Positions 19,608 through 28,951 of a stretch of 52,221 bases of DNA are shown one piece after another. Each line of letters starts with the position of its first letter. Position 1 is the first letter of the stretch. The position numbers and the translations under genes are program-made. Below the pieces are notes generated by a model, which saw only the letters and a list, made by a program, of their open reading frames with translations, searched no databases and had not been told where the DNA came from. Origin of the DNA: Fidelibacterota bacterium (GTDB taxonomy: Bacteria; Fidelibacterota; UBA8477; JABMPR01); the NCBI GenBank assembly GCA_013203185.1, contig JABMOS010000095.1, forward strand, positions 1 to 52,221. Direction: 5' to 3'.

Positions 19608-20885
19608 ATGAAGAGAACGTTAATGGTGATGTTAATCTTATGCCTAGTGACATTTGCTGGCTATGGACAGGAATGGGGTTGGACCGGAAGTCCCGGTGCT
19701 GACACATTAAGATCCTACGGCCATGGTGTCGCCATCGATGGCGAAGGTAAACTCTGGTATAATTCATACTATTGGTCAGAGACTGTAGAAGTCGACACAG
19801 GTGCAAGAAACTGTTTAGCCATCTATATCTTTAATGCAGATGGTACAGAGGCTAGTTTTTCACCTATCACTATGCTCACGGTAGATGGCGTTACCGATAC
19901 GTTATGGCCTGGATCCAACAAAGGTCTACGTACTGACATAAACGGAGATATTGTTTATGCTGAGAGCTATTCCTTTTATCGCATTAACCACTTGAATGGT
20001 GAGGCAACTGCAAAACTTGTTACTCCCGATTCTTCATCTGTATGTGCTGCCGCCTTCACAGATGCTGGTGAGATGATAGTTAATCATGTGCTCCCAGGTA
20101 TGGGTATTGAGATCTATGATGCTGATTGGGAATTAATTGATGAAGCCGTTCCTGGCGAGATGCAAAATTCTTATTCCAGGGTTGCTGAAGTAGCAAAAGA
20201 TGGATCAGCAATCTATTACAACGGTTTTACCAATGGAGTTGGTTTCGTCCGCTTTAATAGTGATTCTGATATCTATGGTGACTTCACGTCCTCTATAGAC
20301 ACACTCGCTCTTGGCTTATCCGTTGAATCTACCGCCTGGCAGCCAGTTACTGGCTATCTATGGGGTGGAAATACTGGTGGCGCTGGCTGGACCAATGCTG
20401 CGCATTATGCTTTTGATGCTGCAGGTGATTTTACCACTGCCGTTGATAGTATTCTTATGCCAGCTTCTGTAGTAGATCTGGGAATTAAACCTCGTGGCAT
20501 CGCTTTTACTGATGATGGCATGACGGCCTATGTGACTTTCTTCAACACTTGGGATTCAAATGCAATCTACAAGTTTGAAAAAGGCGGAGTAGGCGTGTGG
20601 GAACATACTGGTACGATGATTACTGGCTATGCACTTAAAGCCAACTACCCAAATCCTTTCAACCCAAGCACCAAGCTTGATGTTGTCTTAAAGGATGGTG
20701 GTGTAGCTGATCTTCGCATCTATGATATGCGTGGAGCCGAAGTTGCTGTCTTGAATAACAGCTATCTATCAGCTGGCGAGCATACATTCACTTTTGATGC
20801 ATCACAGTTTGCAGCTGGTGTGTATATCGCTAAATTTACTGCCAATGGAGCCATGTATACTCAAACCATGACTCTGGTTAAGTAA
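19608..20885 (+). CDS. Secreted protein with canonical type IX secretion C-terminal sorting domain
   Basis: ATG 19608 after caggagg RBS; signal peptide MKRTLMVMLILCLVTFAGYGQ; tail LKANYPNPFNPSTKLDVVLKDGGVADLRIYDMRGAEVAVL...AGVYIAKFTANGAMYTQTMTLVK. Confidence 0.8.
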   Translation: MKRTLMVMLILCLVTFAGYGQEWGWTGSPGADTLRSYGHGVAIDGEGKLWYNSYYWSETVEVDTGARNCLAIYIFNADGTEASFSPITMLTVDGVTDTLWPGSNKGLRTDINGDIVYAESYSFYRINHLNGEATAKLVTPDSSSVCAAAFTDAGEMIVNHVLPGMGIEIYDADWELIDEAVPGEMQNSYSRVAEVAKDGSAIYYNGFTNGVGFVRFNSDSDIYGDFTSSIDTLALGLSVESTAWQPVTGYLWGGNTGGAGWTNAAHYAFDAAGDFTTAVDSILMPASVVDLGIKPRGIAFTDDGMTAYVTFFNTWDSNAIYKFEKGGVGVWEHTGTMITGYALKANYPNPFNPSTKLDVVLKDGGVADLRIYDMRGAEVAVLNNSYLSAGEHTFTFDASQFAAGVYIAKFTANGAMYTQTMTLVK

Positions 20886-20907
20886 ATAGTCGTTATTGTT
20901 TAAGGAA

Positions 20908-20935
20908 GGGGCTGTTCATTCAGCCCCTTTTTTTT
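20908..20935 (+). terminator. Rho-independent terminator
   Basis: ggggctg-ttcatt-cagcccc stem (20908-20914/20921-20927) followed by a run of 8 or more T. Confidence 0.9.
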
Positions 20936-20986
20936 CCTTATTTTTAAGTACCACATTTTTTCATTCCCATTGACTTACATTGATGG

Positions 20987-23900
20987 GTGAAAAAAATGGA
21001 GTCCCATATGAAGAAAATATTATACACAATTTTAACCCTTTTATTTGTCTCTCAGCAGGTGATGGCTCAGCCCACCAATGATGAGTGGCGGTCAACCTGG
21101 GTAATCACCTGGGAGCATATTAATGCTGGGAGTACAGTTGCCCAAAATCAGGCCCGCGTCAGAGAAATTTTAGATAATCATGTCGAAGCCAACATGAATG
21201 CCGTGCTATGGCAAGCTCGTCAGGGCGGGACAGCCTATTATAATTCATCATTTGAGCCATGGGGGTATTACGCAGGGGGTTCTTATCCAGGATATGATCC
21301 ATTGGCATATGCTATTGAACAAGCACACATGCGAGGACTGGAACTACATGCCTGGTTCAACACGTTTCAGGCAGCATCCACAGCTCCTGGAACACCAGCT
21401 GGCGACCACCCAGAATGGGTTTGCCGGGATGAGTCAGATATTCCCATGCCTTCCAGTAGGGCATTGTCTCCAGGAATGCCTGAAGTGCGAGATTATCTGG
21501 TTGATGTAGCCATGGAAATTGTAAATAATTATGATGTTGATGGGATTCATCTCGATTATGTGCGCTGGAACGAATACAGCGATTTACTTATGAGGCAGCA
21601 ACAGCTTGATCCTGTTGCCGAGATCAGTCAGCTTGATCAAGTCCCGGATCCGGCCATGATTAACTTACTTGACCCACAGAGCGGTCGCTATCTATACGAT
21701 ATTGATCATCCTTACAGTGGTGGGATACCTACCGGGTATGAAAGCTGGCCAGAGTTCTGGAGATCTTCAGTTACCAGCCTGGTTGAAGCCCTACACGATT
21801 CTATTCAGACTCAGAAACCCTACGTACGTCTATCAGTGGCAGCTCTGGGAAAATACAATTGGTCCGGTTGGAATGGATATAATGTGGTCTATCAAGACGC
21901 TGCCAAATGGTTTAATGATGGCAGTATTGACCAACTCACACCTATGCATTATCACTGGTTGACTTCACAATCATTTGTGGGCATGCTCCAAGGAAACTGT
22001 CCTGATTGCTGGAGCGCCTATATTCAGCCTGGAATAGAAGCTGGACGTCTCTATACAGCAGGTCCTGGTTCATATTTGCTTGACGATAATTGGGGTAATC
22101 ATACAAGTATTGTCAATGCGGTCAGAACTATAGATTGGGTTGATGGCTTCCAGTTTTTCTCATACGGCAGTTGGAAAGATTTTGATTATTTCGATAATGC
22201 CGGGGCCGGATTCTTTGCAAAAAAGACCAAGGTGCGCGATACGGGGCTCATCGTAGATGAAACACCAGGTACACCTACTATTGGTCTAACTCAGCTGGAT
22301 GACTTGAATATTCAGTTGGATGTTGCACCCCCAGCCGCCTTATCCCAGGATCAATGGTTTGTTGTTTATCGTGACGCTCTGAATAGCATTGATCAGGATC
22401 AATCGACCATTGTTGATATTCATTTTGGGCAGGATAGTTATACTATCGTCGATGCGTTTGATGGAAATCAAGATCATAATGCTGAATATTATTATGGTGC
22501 TACTATGCTGGATAGATACTGGAATGAATCCCTCACCTCCAATATTGTCGTATCAGCTCCATTGCCCTCATATGCACCACAAGTTGCTGACATTCTACCC
22601 ATGGACGGAGATACTATTAGTGTGGTGGATATTATTGATATCAATTTTAGCAAGACCATGGATATAGCAAGTGTAGACTCCTCTATAGTTTTCACACCGG
22701 GAATCACCATGGAGGATTATCTCTGGAGTTCAGGTGATAAAAGGTTGAGACTTTATGTAGCTGGTAATTATGATTTTGGTACGACCTATACCATGACCAT
22801 TGGTGCATCTGCCATGGATATTAATGGTGTTCAACTTGATGGAAATGGGGATGGTGTTGCTGGAGATGCTTACTCTACTAGCTATTCTACACATAGTGTC
22901 GATTTAACTGGTCCTGAAATCAGGTCAATGTATCCTGACCCAGTCGCTGGTGCAGATTCATTTGATGTCATGGGGGTTCTCAGTTTCAGATTCAATGAAT
23001 TATTGAATCCTGCCACTGTGAATGAAAACACTGTCACTTTGTTTATGGGCGAAGAACAGATTGAAATTGACGCAGTTCATTCAGCTAATGCGTTTAGATC
23101 CATTATTGATGTTCGCGCTGAAGATCCGTTGGTGGGCGGGGAGACTTACTCGCTTCATATTAATACAGCCATTACGGATACGGCTGGGAATAGTATGGCT
23201 GAAGCGGTGAGCGTGAACTTTGTGACTCAATTAAATCATTACACCGAGTCCATTCTCATAGATGATTTGCGAGGAAACCTGGGAACATGGGCTGCACCTG
23301 GATATAGCGGTACCACAGCAGGTATTCTCGTTTCTCTCACAGAATTTGACTATACAAACCAGGTTTACTTGCCGGCGTCCTATGCCTATTCCTCAAGGAA
23401 GAAATCAGCTTATCTGAAATATGCCTGGGATCCTGAATATGATGGGGGCTCCGGTCCCTATATGATCAGGGAATATCTTTCTGGTGGTGCAGCCCGGGAT
23501 GTCGTCTTTGACAATTCCTATATCTTACAGTGCTTCGTTTATGGCGATGCCAGCGGAAATTTGCTGCGGTTCGCCCTGGATGAAAAAATAGGTGCAACCT
23601 GGCCCAACCATGAGGTGTCCATCTATCATGTTGTGGATTGGGAAGGCTGGAGACTTCTGGAATGGGATTTGAGCGATCCAGAACAGGTGGGAAGTTGGAT
23701 TGGAAACGAAGTCATGGACGGAAGCGGGTATCGCATTGATAGTTTTCAACTATCCTATGATGAAGAATCAGGTGATGCTTCTGGTCAAATTCATTTTGAT
23801 GAACTCCGCGCTGTAAAAAAGATGGGAGGTGTTTCAATAGATCAGTTAGCAGAAACGCAATTGCCATCTAAAGTCAGTCTATATCAGAACTATCCCAACC

Positions 23901-24130
23901 CCTTCAATCCTGAGACCGTGATCAGTTTTGACTTGCCTTCGAGTATGCAAACCCAGATTTCTGTTTTTGATATTCGAGGTCGTGAACTGGAAATACTGGT
24001 GAATGATCATTTACCTTCTGGACAGCATTCGCTTCACTTTAATGGGAGTGAGTATGCTGCAGGCGTTTATATGGTAGTCCTGGAAACAGAATTGGGTACC
24101 CAGGCAAAAAGGATGCTATTGTTGAAGTAG
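20987..24130 (+). CDS. Secreted glycosyl-hydrolase-like GHL10/DUF187 family protein with Ig-like domain and canonical T9SS tail
   Basis: EWRSTWVITWEHINAG...VLWQARQGGTAYYNSSFEPW...GLELHAWFNTFQA...VDGIHLDYVRW are GHL10 motifs; Big_5-like PQVADILPMDGDTISVVDIIDINFSKTMD; tail YQNYPNPFNPETVISFDLPSS...KRMLLLK. Confidence 0.82.
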   Translation: MKKMESHMKKILYTILTLLFVSQQVMAQPTNDEWRSTWVITWEHINAGSTVAQNQARVREILDNHVEANMNAVLWQARQGGTAYYNSSFEPWGYYAGGSYPGYDPLAYAIEQAHMRGLELHAWFNTFQAASTAPGTPAGDHPEWVCRDESDIPMPSSRALSPGMPEVRDYLVDVAMEIVNNYDVDGIHLDYVRWNEYSDLLMRQQQLDPVAEISQLDQVPDPAMINLLDPQSGRYLYDIDHPYSGGIPTGYESWPEFWRSSVTSLVEALHDSIQTQKPYVRLSVAALGKYNWSGWNGYNVVYQDAAKWFNDGSIDQLTPMHYHWLTSQSFVGMLQGNCPDCWSAYIQPGIEAGRLYTAGPGSYLLDDNWGNHTSIVNAVRTIDWVDGFQFFSYGSWKDFDYFDNAGAGFFAKKTKVRDTGLIVDETPGTPTIGLTQLDDLNIQLDVAPPAALSQDQWFVVYRDALNSIDQDQSTIVDIHFGQDSYTIVDAFDGNQDHNAEYYYGATMLDRYWNESLTSNIVVSAPLPSYAPQVADILPMDGDTISVVDIIDINFSKTMDIASVDSSIVFTPGITMEDYLWSSGDKRLRLYVAGNYDFGTTYTMTIGASAMDINGVQLDGNGDGVAGDAYSTSYSTHSVDLTGPEIRSMYPDPVAGADSFDVMGVLSFRFNELLNPATVNENTVTLFMGEEQIEIDAVHSANAFRSIIDVRAEDPLVGGETYSLHINTAITDTAGNSMAEAVSVNFVTQLNHYTESILIDDLRGNLGTWAAPGYSGTTAGILVSLTEFDYTNQVYLPASYAYSSRKKSAYLKYAWDPEYDGGSGPYMIREYLSGGAARDVVFDNSYILQCFVYGDASGNLLRFALDEKIGATWPNHEVSIYHVVDWEGWRLLEWDLSDPEQVGSWIGNEVMDGSGYRIDSFQLSYDEESGDASGQIHFDELRAVKKMGGVSIDQLAETQLPSKVSLYQNYPNPFNPETVISFDLPSSMQTQISVFDIRGRELEILVNDHLPSGQHSLHFNGSEYAAGVYMVVLETELGTQAKRMLLLK

Positions 24131-24155
24131 GAATTTGATTATAAATTCATATAAG

Positions 24156-24190
24156 AAAAGCACCTGAATTCGTTCAGGTGCTTTTTTTTA
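24156..24190. terminator. Bidirectional rho-independent terminator between convergent genes
   Basis: aaaagcacctgaa-ttcg-ttcaggtgctttt, a 13-bp perfect stem, with T run on the + strand and A/T flank on the other side; lies between stop 24130 (+) and stop 24200 (-). Confidence 0.9.
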
Positions 24191-24199
24191 ATAAATCAT

Positions 24200-25714
24200 C
24201 TAGAGTAAAAGAAAATAAGCAGCTGTGAAGATTAATCCACCTGACAGAGATCCAGCCACATTAACCCAATCATTATCAAGCCACAGCAATCCTGAGATAT
24301 GCTTGGTTTCCTCGTGACAATGGCTAACTCTTTCAGTAGCCTTGCCGCAAACGTCACATTGAAATTTAGCCTGGATACTGGCACCAAGAATACTATCCAT
24401 AATACTACCTAGAAATCCGGCACAGATTATCATTACAATGAGTATCAGGTCCCACTGTATAAACCCCATGAATGCAGCTATGGAAACAATTATCCCAGCA
24501 CCTACCACACCACCTAAAGTTCCCAATAATGAAATCCCTCCGGAGAAGCCCTTAGGGACCCTTTTCCAGGTAAGAATGTTCAGGGGTAGGGAATTGCTAA
24601 AACTACCGATCTCTGTTTCCCAGGTATCAGCCGTCGCACTTGCCAGAGAGGCCAGAAACGCCCAGTAAAGCCAATCTGACGAGAAACTGGTAAGATACCA
24701 AACAATTGTGAATATGAGCGGAATACCGCCATTTGCATAGACTTGTACGATGTCACGTTGTGAACCCTTGGAAGAGATGATGTCCTTCTTGGATGGTCTA
24801 TCTGCAATTTTTGAAAGGATACTGGACAAAACGAAAAAACCAATAAGGGGCAGCATGGTATGCCAACTTCCCATGCCAAACATAAAAACACCAAGGAGGA
24901 AGGCACCCAAGCCGCCACTCACACTTAATGCTTTTAGTTTGTAGGCTCCATATCCAAGTATCATGGATACTGCAAACCAACCGCCCATATCTGCAAGCAT
25001 GCCTGAATTCATGGATGACAGATACAAATCCATCCCCAGCGCTGCAGTTAGCGTAAGGGTCAAATTGTCGCTCCCGCGCTTTGACACAGCTTCACCAACT
25101 GTGGAAACAGCTGCCGTGAAGAAGGCCATGGTAATCAAATGGTGGAGGGGTAGAGGCTGATTATTCATGATTTTCGAGTAGATGGGGAAGGCGCCTATCA
25201 CAACCAGCAAAGTCATTAAAAAGAAGGCAATACTCCCAGGCCAACTTTTTTTATCATGCCATAAGATAAATTTACGATTTGAATTTGCTCGCTCACCTAC
25301 AACAGTTGCCGCTGTATCCGAGAGGGCAAGAATGAGCATGGCAACCACGAACAAAACAATATTTCGTTCCCAGAACATGATAACCAGCAAAGTGAAGGCT
25401 ATTGGGAAATAGACGGTCCCGAAGGACACACGCTCAGTTGTGTGCATGCCTTTGAAACTGTCCTTTTTGAGAGCGACATAGTTGAGTATGGTAAAGATGA
25501 CCCCCAGTAAAATGACAGGTGTGCTGGATATAAGAAAGAAGGGTGCCAGGGATACAAGAATTCCAACCATCACATGGACAAATTTCCTGGAAAGCTCAGG
25601 AGAGAGCTTCAATACTTTTCTGGCGATTTCTGCCAGCCCGATAAAAAACATGATGATGGAGAAGAAGACGAGAAATGCAATCCATTGATTGGGGAGATCA
25701 AAGAAAATGGGCAC
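24200..25714 (-). CDS. Fusion of a VTE5-like (phytol/dolichol kinase-type) N-terminal domain and a DUF92 (VTE6/TMEM19-like) C-terminal domain; GTG start
   Basis: N-term SRKFVHVMVGI, DTAATVVGE, KSWPGSIAFF; C-term SATADTWETEIGSFS, ILTWKRVPKGFSGGISLLGTLGG, GSIMDSILGASIQ, WLDNDWVN; many predicted TM segments. Confidence 0.8.
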   Translation of the reverse strand: MPIFFDLPNQWIAFLVFFSIIMFFIGLAEIARKVLKLSPELSRKFVHVMVGILVSLAPFFLISSTPVILLGVIFTILNYVALKKDSFKGMHTTERVSFGTVYFPIAFTLLVIMFWERNIVLFVVAMLILALSDTAATVVGERANSNRKFILWHDKKSWPGSIAFFLMTLLVVIGAFPIYSKIMNNQPLPLHHLITMAFFTAAVSTVGEAVSKRGSDNLTLTLTAALGMDLYLSSMNSGMLADMGGWFAVSMILGYGAYKLKALSVSGGLGAFLLGVFMFGMGSWHTMLPLIGFFVLSSILSKIADRPSKKDIISSKGSQRDIVQVYANGGIPLIFTIVWYLTSFSSDWLYWAFLASLASATADTWETEIGSFSNSLPLNILTWKRVPKGFSGGISLLGTLGGVVGAGIIVSIAAFMGFIQWDLILIVMIICAGFLGSIMDSILGASIQAKFQCDVCGKATERVSHCHEETKHISGLLWLDNDWVNVAGSLSGGLIFTAAYFLLL

Positions 25715-25832
25715 GAGGGGTTCCTTTCATGATTGCTGATTCTCCACTATTCTAACCCTGGTCCTTGTGGGAGCCAAGATAAAAGAATCGCTAGGCACAA
25801 TCGAGTGAGGGATCAATTTTAAAAAAATAGTC

Positions 25833-25864
25833 AAAAAAAAGGGCCTCCCGAAGGAGACCCTTTT
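25833..25864 (-). terminator. Rho-independent terminator with C(UUCG)G tetraloop for the minus-strand FG-GAP gene
   Basis: On the minus strand: aaaagggtctcc-ttcg-ggaggcccttttttttga (one G-U wobble), just downstream of stop 25884. Confidence 0.9.
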
Positions 25865-25883
25865 GTAAAACTAGACTCTCAAA

Positions 25884-28727
25884 TTATTTAATGAGGGTCA
25901 TCTTAGCTGTTTTGGACAGGTGTCCAGAACGAAGCTCATAGATATAGACACCAGCTGCAGCAGGTGTTCCAGCTGCTGTGATGCTATTCCATGTGATACT
26001 ATGTGTACCAGGACCGTATGATGCGTCACTGGCTAAACGAACAACTTCTTGTCCCAGCATGTTGTAAACGATGATGTTAATATTGTCCTTTGCTAGCGGC
26101 AATGTAAACTCAATCGTTGTGCTTGGGTTGAAGGGGTTGGGATAGTTTTGCTCAAGTTTGTAATCATCTGGTGTGATGATTGTCCACTTTTCTTCTACAC
26201 CAACTGCACCACCGAGCTCAGTAACTGAGAATGTGTAACCCATTGGATTGCCAACACTATAAGGTGGTTCAAGAAAACCCTGAACAAGTTCAGAACGTCC
26301 ATCACCATCAAGATCGTCAGCAAAATCTAGTCCAAAACCACCCATGGTTTCGGTCCAGTTAGCTACAACAGCTTCATCCCAGCCAGTTCCATTATAGGAC
26401 CACTGCAAGATGCGAGCATGGCTATAGTCAACAGCATAGAGTTCATCTACGCCATCGCCATCACTATCTCCACCAGTCAGATCCCAAGGGGCACCATGGT
26501 GGGAGAGAATTTCCACACCATTTTCAAAGGTGATATCAGCAACATCATCACCACCTCTGACCTGCCATACCCAACCGAGTGAGTACTGAGGACCATAGAG
26601 CTCATCAATTCCATCACCATCGATGTCAGTAACATATGTTGAACCATATACTACATCATCAGAACCTGAGGAATCAATCATGGTTGAACTCTGAATAGCA
26701 TAATCATCTGTACCTAGTGACTCAACAACGAGAAGTGTGTTGTTATTCCAAGATAGGAAACATACTTCCTTGTCGCCATCGCCATCAAGATCGGTCACAT
26801 TTGGCTGACCATATCCAGGTGATCCGCCCCATTCAGGAGCATCCTTGTTGGAAACCCATTCAGGAACCAGTGAATAAAAACCTGATGCGAAGGTGCCGTC
26901 AACATGAGCAATCATATGGATGTCATAGGTCGAGCCAGTGTTACCATTATTAGAAATCATAACTTCCTGCTGACCGTCACCATCAGGATCGCCAACGTTG
27001 ATTGTACGATCGCCGTAATATCTGTCAACCACAACACCATCAACCATTACTGGCATGACATATTGGGTATAGTTATCACTTCCTACAACACCATCCCATT
27101 CCCAGACATTGAGACCGTTACCGGCTTCAGCAGCATCACGAAAACTCATAAAGATGATTTCGCCAACGCCATTATTATCCAGATCACCTGTAATAACAAA
27201 ACGGACATTAGAACCATAAGTCGTTGAATCAACGGTTAGGGTATTTCTCCATTCCAGAGTATTATCACCTGTGACTTCATAGATATGAAGACCATGAACG
27301 GTGTAATCTGTTACTAAGACCTCTTGCATTCCATCACCATCAAGATCACTACCAGCAGTTACACCACGGGTTTGAAATCCAGGTGTGACAGGATTTACAG
27401 AGGAAGTATCAGCAACAATTGGGCTAGTCTCGACACCAGGTGCCCAGTTCCAACCGTCGTGCTCGAATACCTGAGCGAGAGTTGCTTCAGTTGTCACAGC
27501 AATAAACTCATCCAGACCATCATAATCAAAATCGCCTAGAACAACATCCTGCCATGAGGCAACATCAGTTGCAATGTAGTATGGTGTCCATGAAGCAGCA
27601 GAGAAGACATCTCCAACGCCATCATATTCTAGATCAATAATGGCAGAGGAATCGCGGTCAGTAATGATATAGTCAGCACCATCTGCAGGACCCCACCAGA
27701 TATCAGTGTTTCCTAGTTTTGCACCACCGAATTGCCATACATTATCAGTATCCTCGAAGATTATATGAATATCAGTCTCGAGGTCAAAATCAGCCAGATC
27801 ATCGCCTATTTCATAGACGTAAACGTTTCCATTTGTCGATGCCAGGTAGATTTCAGTGTATCCATCACCGTTGAGATCAGCTGCTTCCACTGAACGCTGA
27901 GATCCACCGTCATCGGGAGTAATATCATCTGTGAAGAGGATAAGCTCATAATCATCAACGCCAAGGACATCATAAAATGCGATGGCATTATAGTCCCATT
28001 CGACAAAAGCAAAATTGTTGGTACCATTATTATCAAAATCACCAATAACACCACCATAATTTGAGTAACTCATGCTTTGGTCAATATATTCCACAATCCA
28101 GTTTGGAAATGCAAAAGTGGAATTTGTATCCAGACTCATGACCATAACAAAATCAGTACCGCCACCATCTGATATAAGTAATTCATCGATACCATCATTA
28201 TCAAGATCACCTGCCATCAGAGTTTTTGCATCAGTTCCACTTTCTGAAACGAGCCCGGCTAGTTCTTCAGGATCAAGACTGCCTACGAGATTAAAATTCA
28301 TATCCGTTGAGCTTGTATCATACTCAAAAATGAAAACTGAGTTATAGTCGGTGTTGCCTTTTCCAGCAATCAGAAGCTCTGGAATTCCGTCACCATCCAA
28401 ATCAGATGTTTGATCAGCAACATCTCTTGAATAAATAACATCTGCAATGACGTAGGTCCAAACATTCTCGAAACTATCATCGCCGTTATTTTCATACATG
28501 ATGACCGTAATACCGCCGGCATCAGTAACACCTACAAACTCAGGGTATCCATCGCCATCGAAATCAAATGGACCAGCTGCAGCCCAATAGACATCACCAG
28601 CAGTAGGATGGGTTTCAGACCACCCCTCTGTATAAGCATTCATACCATTTTCACCTGCCATGGCAAAAACTGTAAATGCGAGTAGTAGTACTAGGGTGAT
28701 CGACCATCTTGGTAAATTCATTCCCAT
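25884..28727 (-). CDS. Secreted FG-GAP/VCBS-repeat protein with canonical T9SS C-terminal tail
   Basis: Many DxDGDGxxEx repeats (e.g. DLDGDGIPELLIAG, DLNGDGYTEIYLAS); tail LEQNYPNPFNPSTTIEFTLPLAKDNINIIVYNMLGQEV...AKMTLIK; RBS taaggagg upstream of ATG. Confidence 0.88.
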   Translation of the reverse strand: MGMNLPRWSITLVLLLAFTVFAMAGENGMNAYTEGWSETHPTAGDVYWAAAGPFDFDGDGYPEFVGVTDAGGITVIMYENNGDDSFENVWTYVIADVIYSRDVADQTSDLDGDGIPELLIAGKGNTDYNSVFIFEYDTSSTDMNFNLVGSLDPEELAGLVSESGTDAKTLMAGDLDNDGIDELLISDGGGTDFVMVMSLDTNSTFAFPNWIVEYIDQSMSYSNYGGVIGDFDNNGTNNFAFVEWDYNAIAFYDVLGVDDYELILFTDDITPDDGGSQRSVEAADLNGDGYTEIYLASTNGNVYVYEIGDDLADFDLETDIHIIFEDTDNVWQFGGAKLGNTDIWWGPADGADYIITDRDSSAIIDLEYDGVGDVFSAASWTPYYIATDVASWQDVVLGDFDYDGLDEFIAVTTEATLAQVFEHDGWNWAPGVETSPIVADTSSVNPVTPGFQTRGVTAGSDLDGDGMQEVLVTDYTVHGLHIYEVTGDNTLEWRNTLTVDSTTYGSNVRFVITGDLDNNGVGEIIFMSFRDAAEAGNGLNVWEWDGVVGSDNYTQYVMPVMVDGVVVDRYYGDRTINVGDPDGDGQQEVMISNNGNTGSTYDIHMIAHVDGTFASGFYSLVPEWVSNKDAPEWGGSPGYGQPNVTDLDGDGDKEVCFLSWNNNTLLVVESLGTDDYAIQSSTMIDSSGSDDVVYGSTYVTDIDGDGIDELYGPQYSLGWVWQVRGGDDVADITFENGVEILSHHGAPWDLTGGDSDGDGVDELYAVDYSHARILQWSYNGTGWDEAVVANWTETMGGFGLDFADDLDGDGRSELVQGFLEPPYSVGNPMGYTFSVTELGGAVGVEEKWTIITPDDYKLEQNYPNPFNPSTTIEFTLPLAKDNINIIVYNMLGQEVVRLASDASYGPGTHSITWNSITAAGTPAAAGVYIYELRSGHLSKTAKMTLIK

Positions 28728-28782
28728 TTTGTCCTCCTTAGTTAATTGACTCTTTTATCTCTCAAATAAATTAAAATAAATC

Positions 28783-28803
28783 GACACAATAAATTATTGT
28801 GTC
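28783..28803. promoter_or_regulatory. 21-bp perfect palindrome, candidate operator in a divergent intergenic region
   Basis: gacacaataa-a-ttattgtgtc; 10-bp arms with 1-nt centre. Confidence 0.55.
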
Positions 28804-28857
28804 CACTCATTTGTAGATTAACTGAAAGTGCCGTAAATCTAGAGATCGTTGCAAAGG

Positions 28858-28886
28858 TTGACAAGCAAAAACCTCACTTTTATCAT
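28858..28886 (+). promoter_or_regulatory. Predicted sigma70-type promoter (upstream of two)
   Basis: TTGACA - 17 bp - TATCAT. Confidence 0.6.
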
Positions 28887-28922
28887 AGTTAGTTAATATT
28901 AGTGTTAAACTAACTAAGATGG

Positions 28923-28951
28923 TTGACTTGACTTAACCGGACGACTATAAT
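28923..28951 (+). promoter_or_regulatory. Predicted sigma70-type promoter (downstream of two), about 50 bp before the TBDR start
   Basis: TTGACT - 17 bp - TATAAT. Confidence 0.7.

Noticed and set aside
25884-28727. Tandem DNA repeat in the FG-GAP gene (many gatggngatgg-like stretches on the minus strand)
   Set aside because: Explained by the coding of DxDGDG protein repeats; the units are diverged at DNA level, so it is not a separate DNA element.
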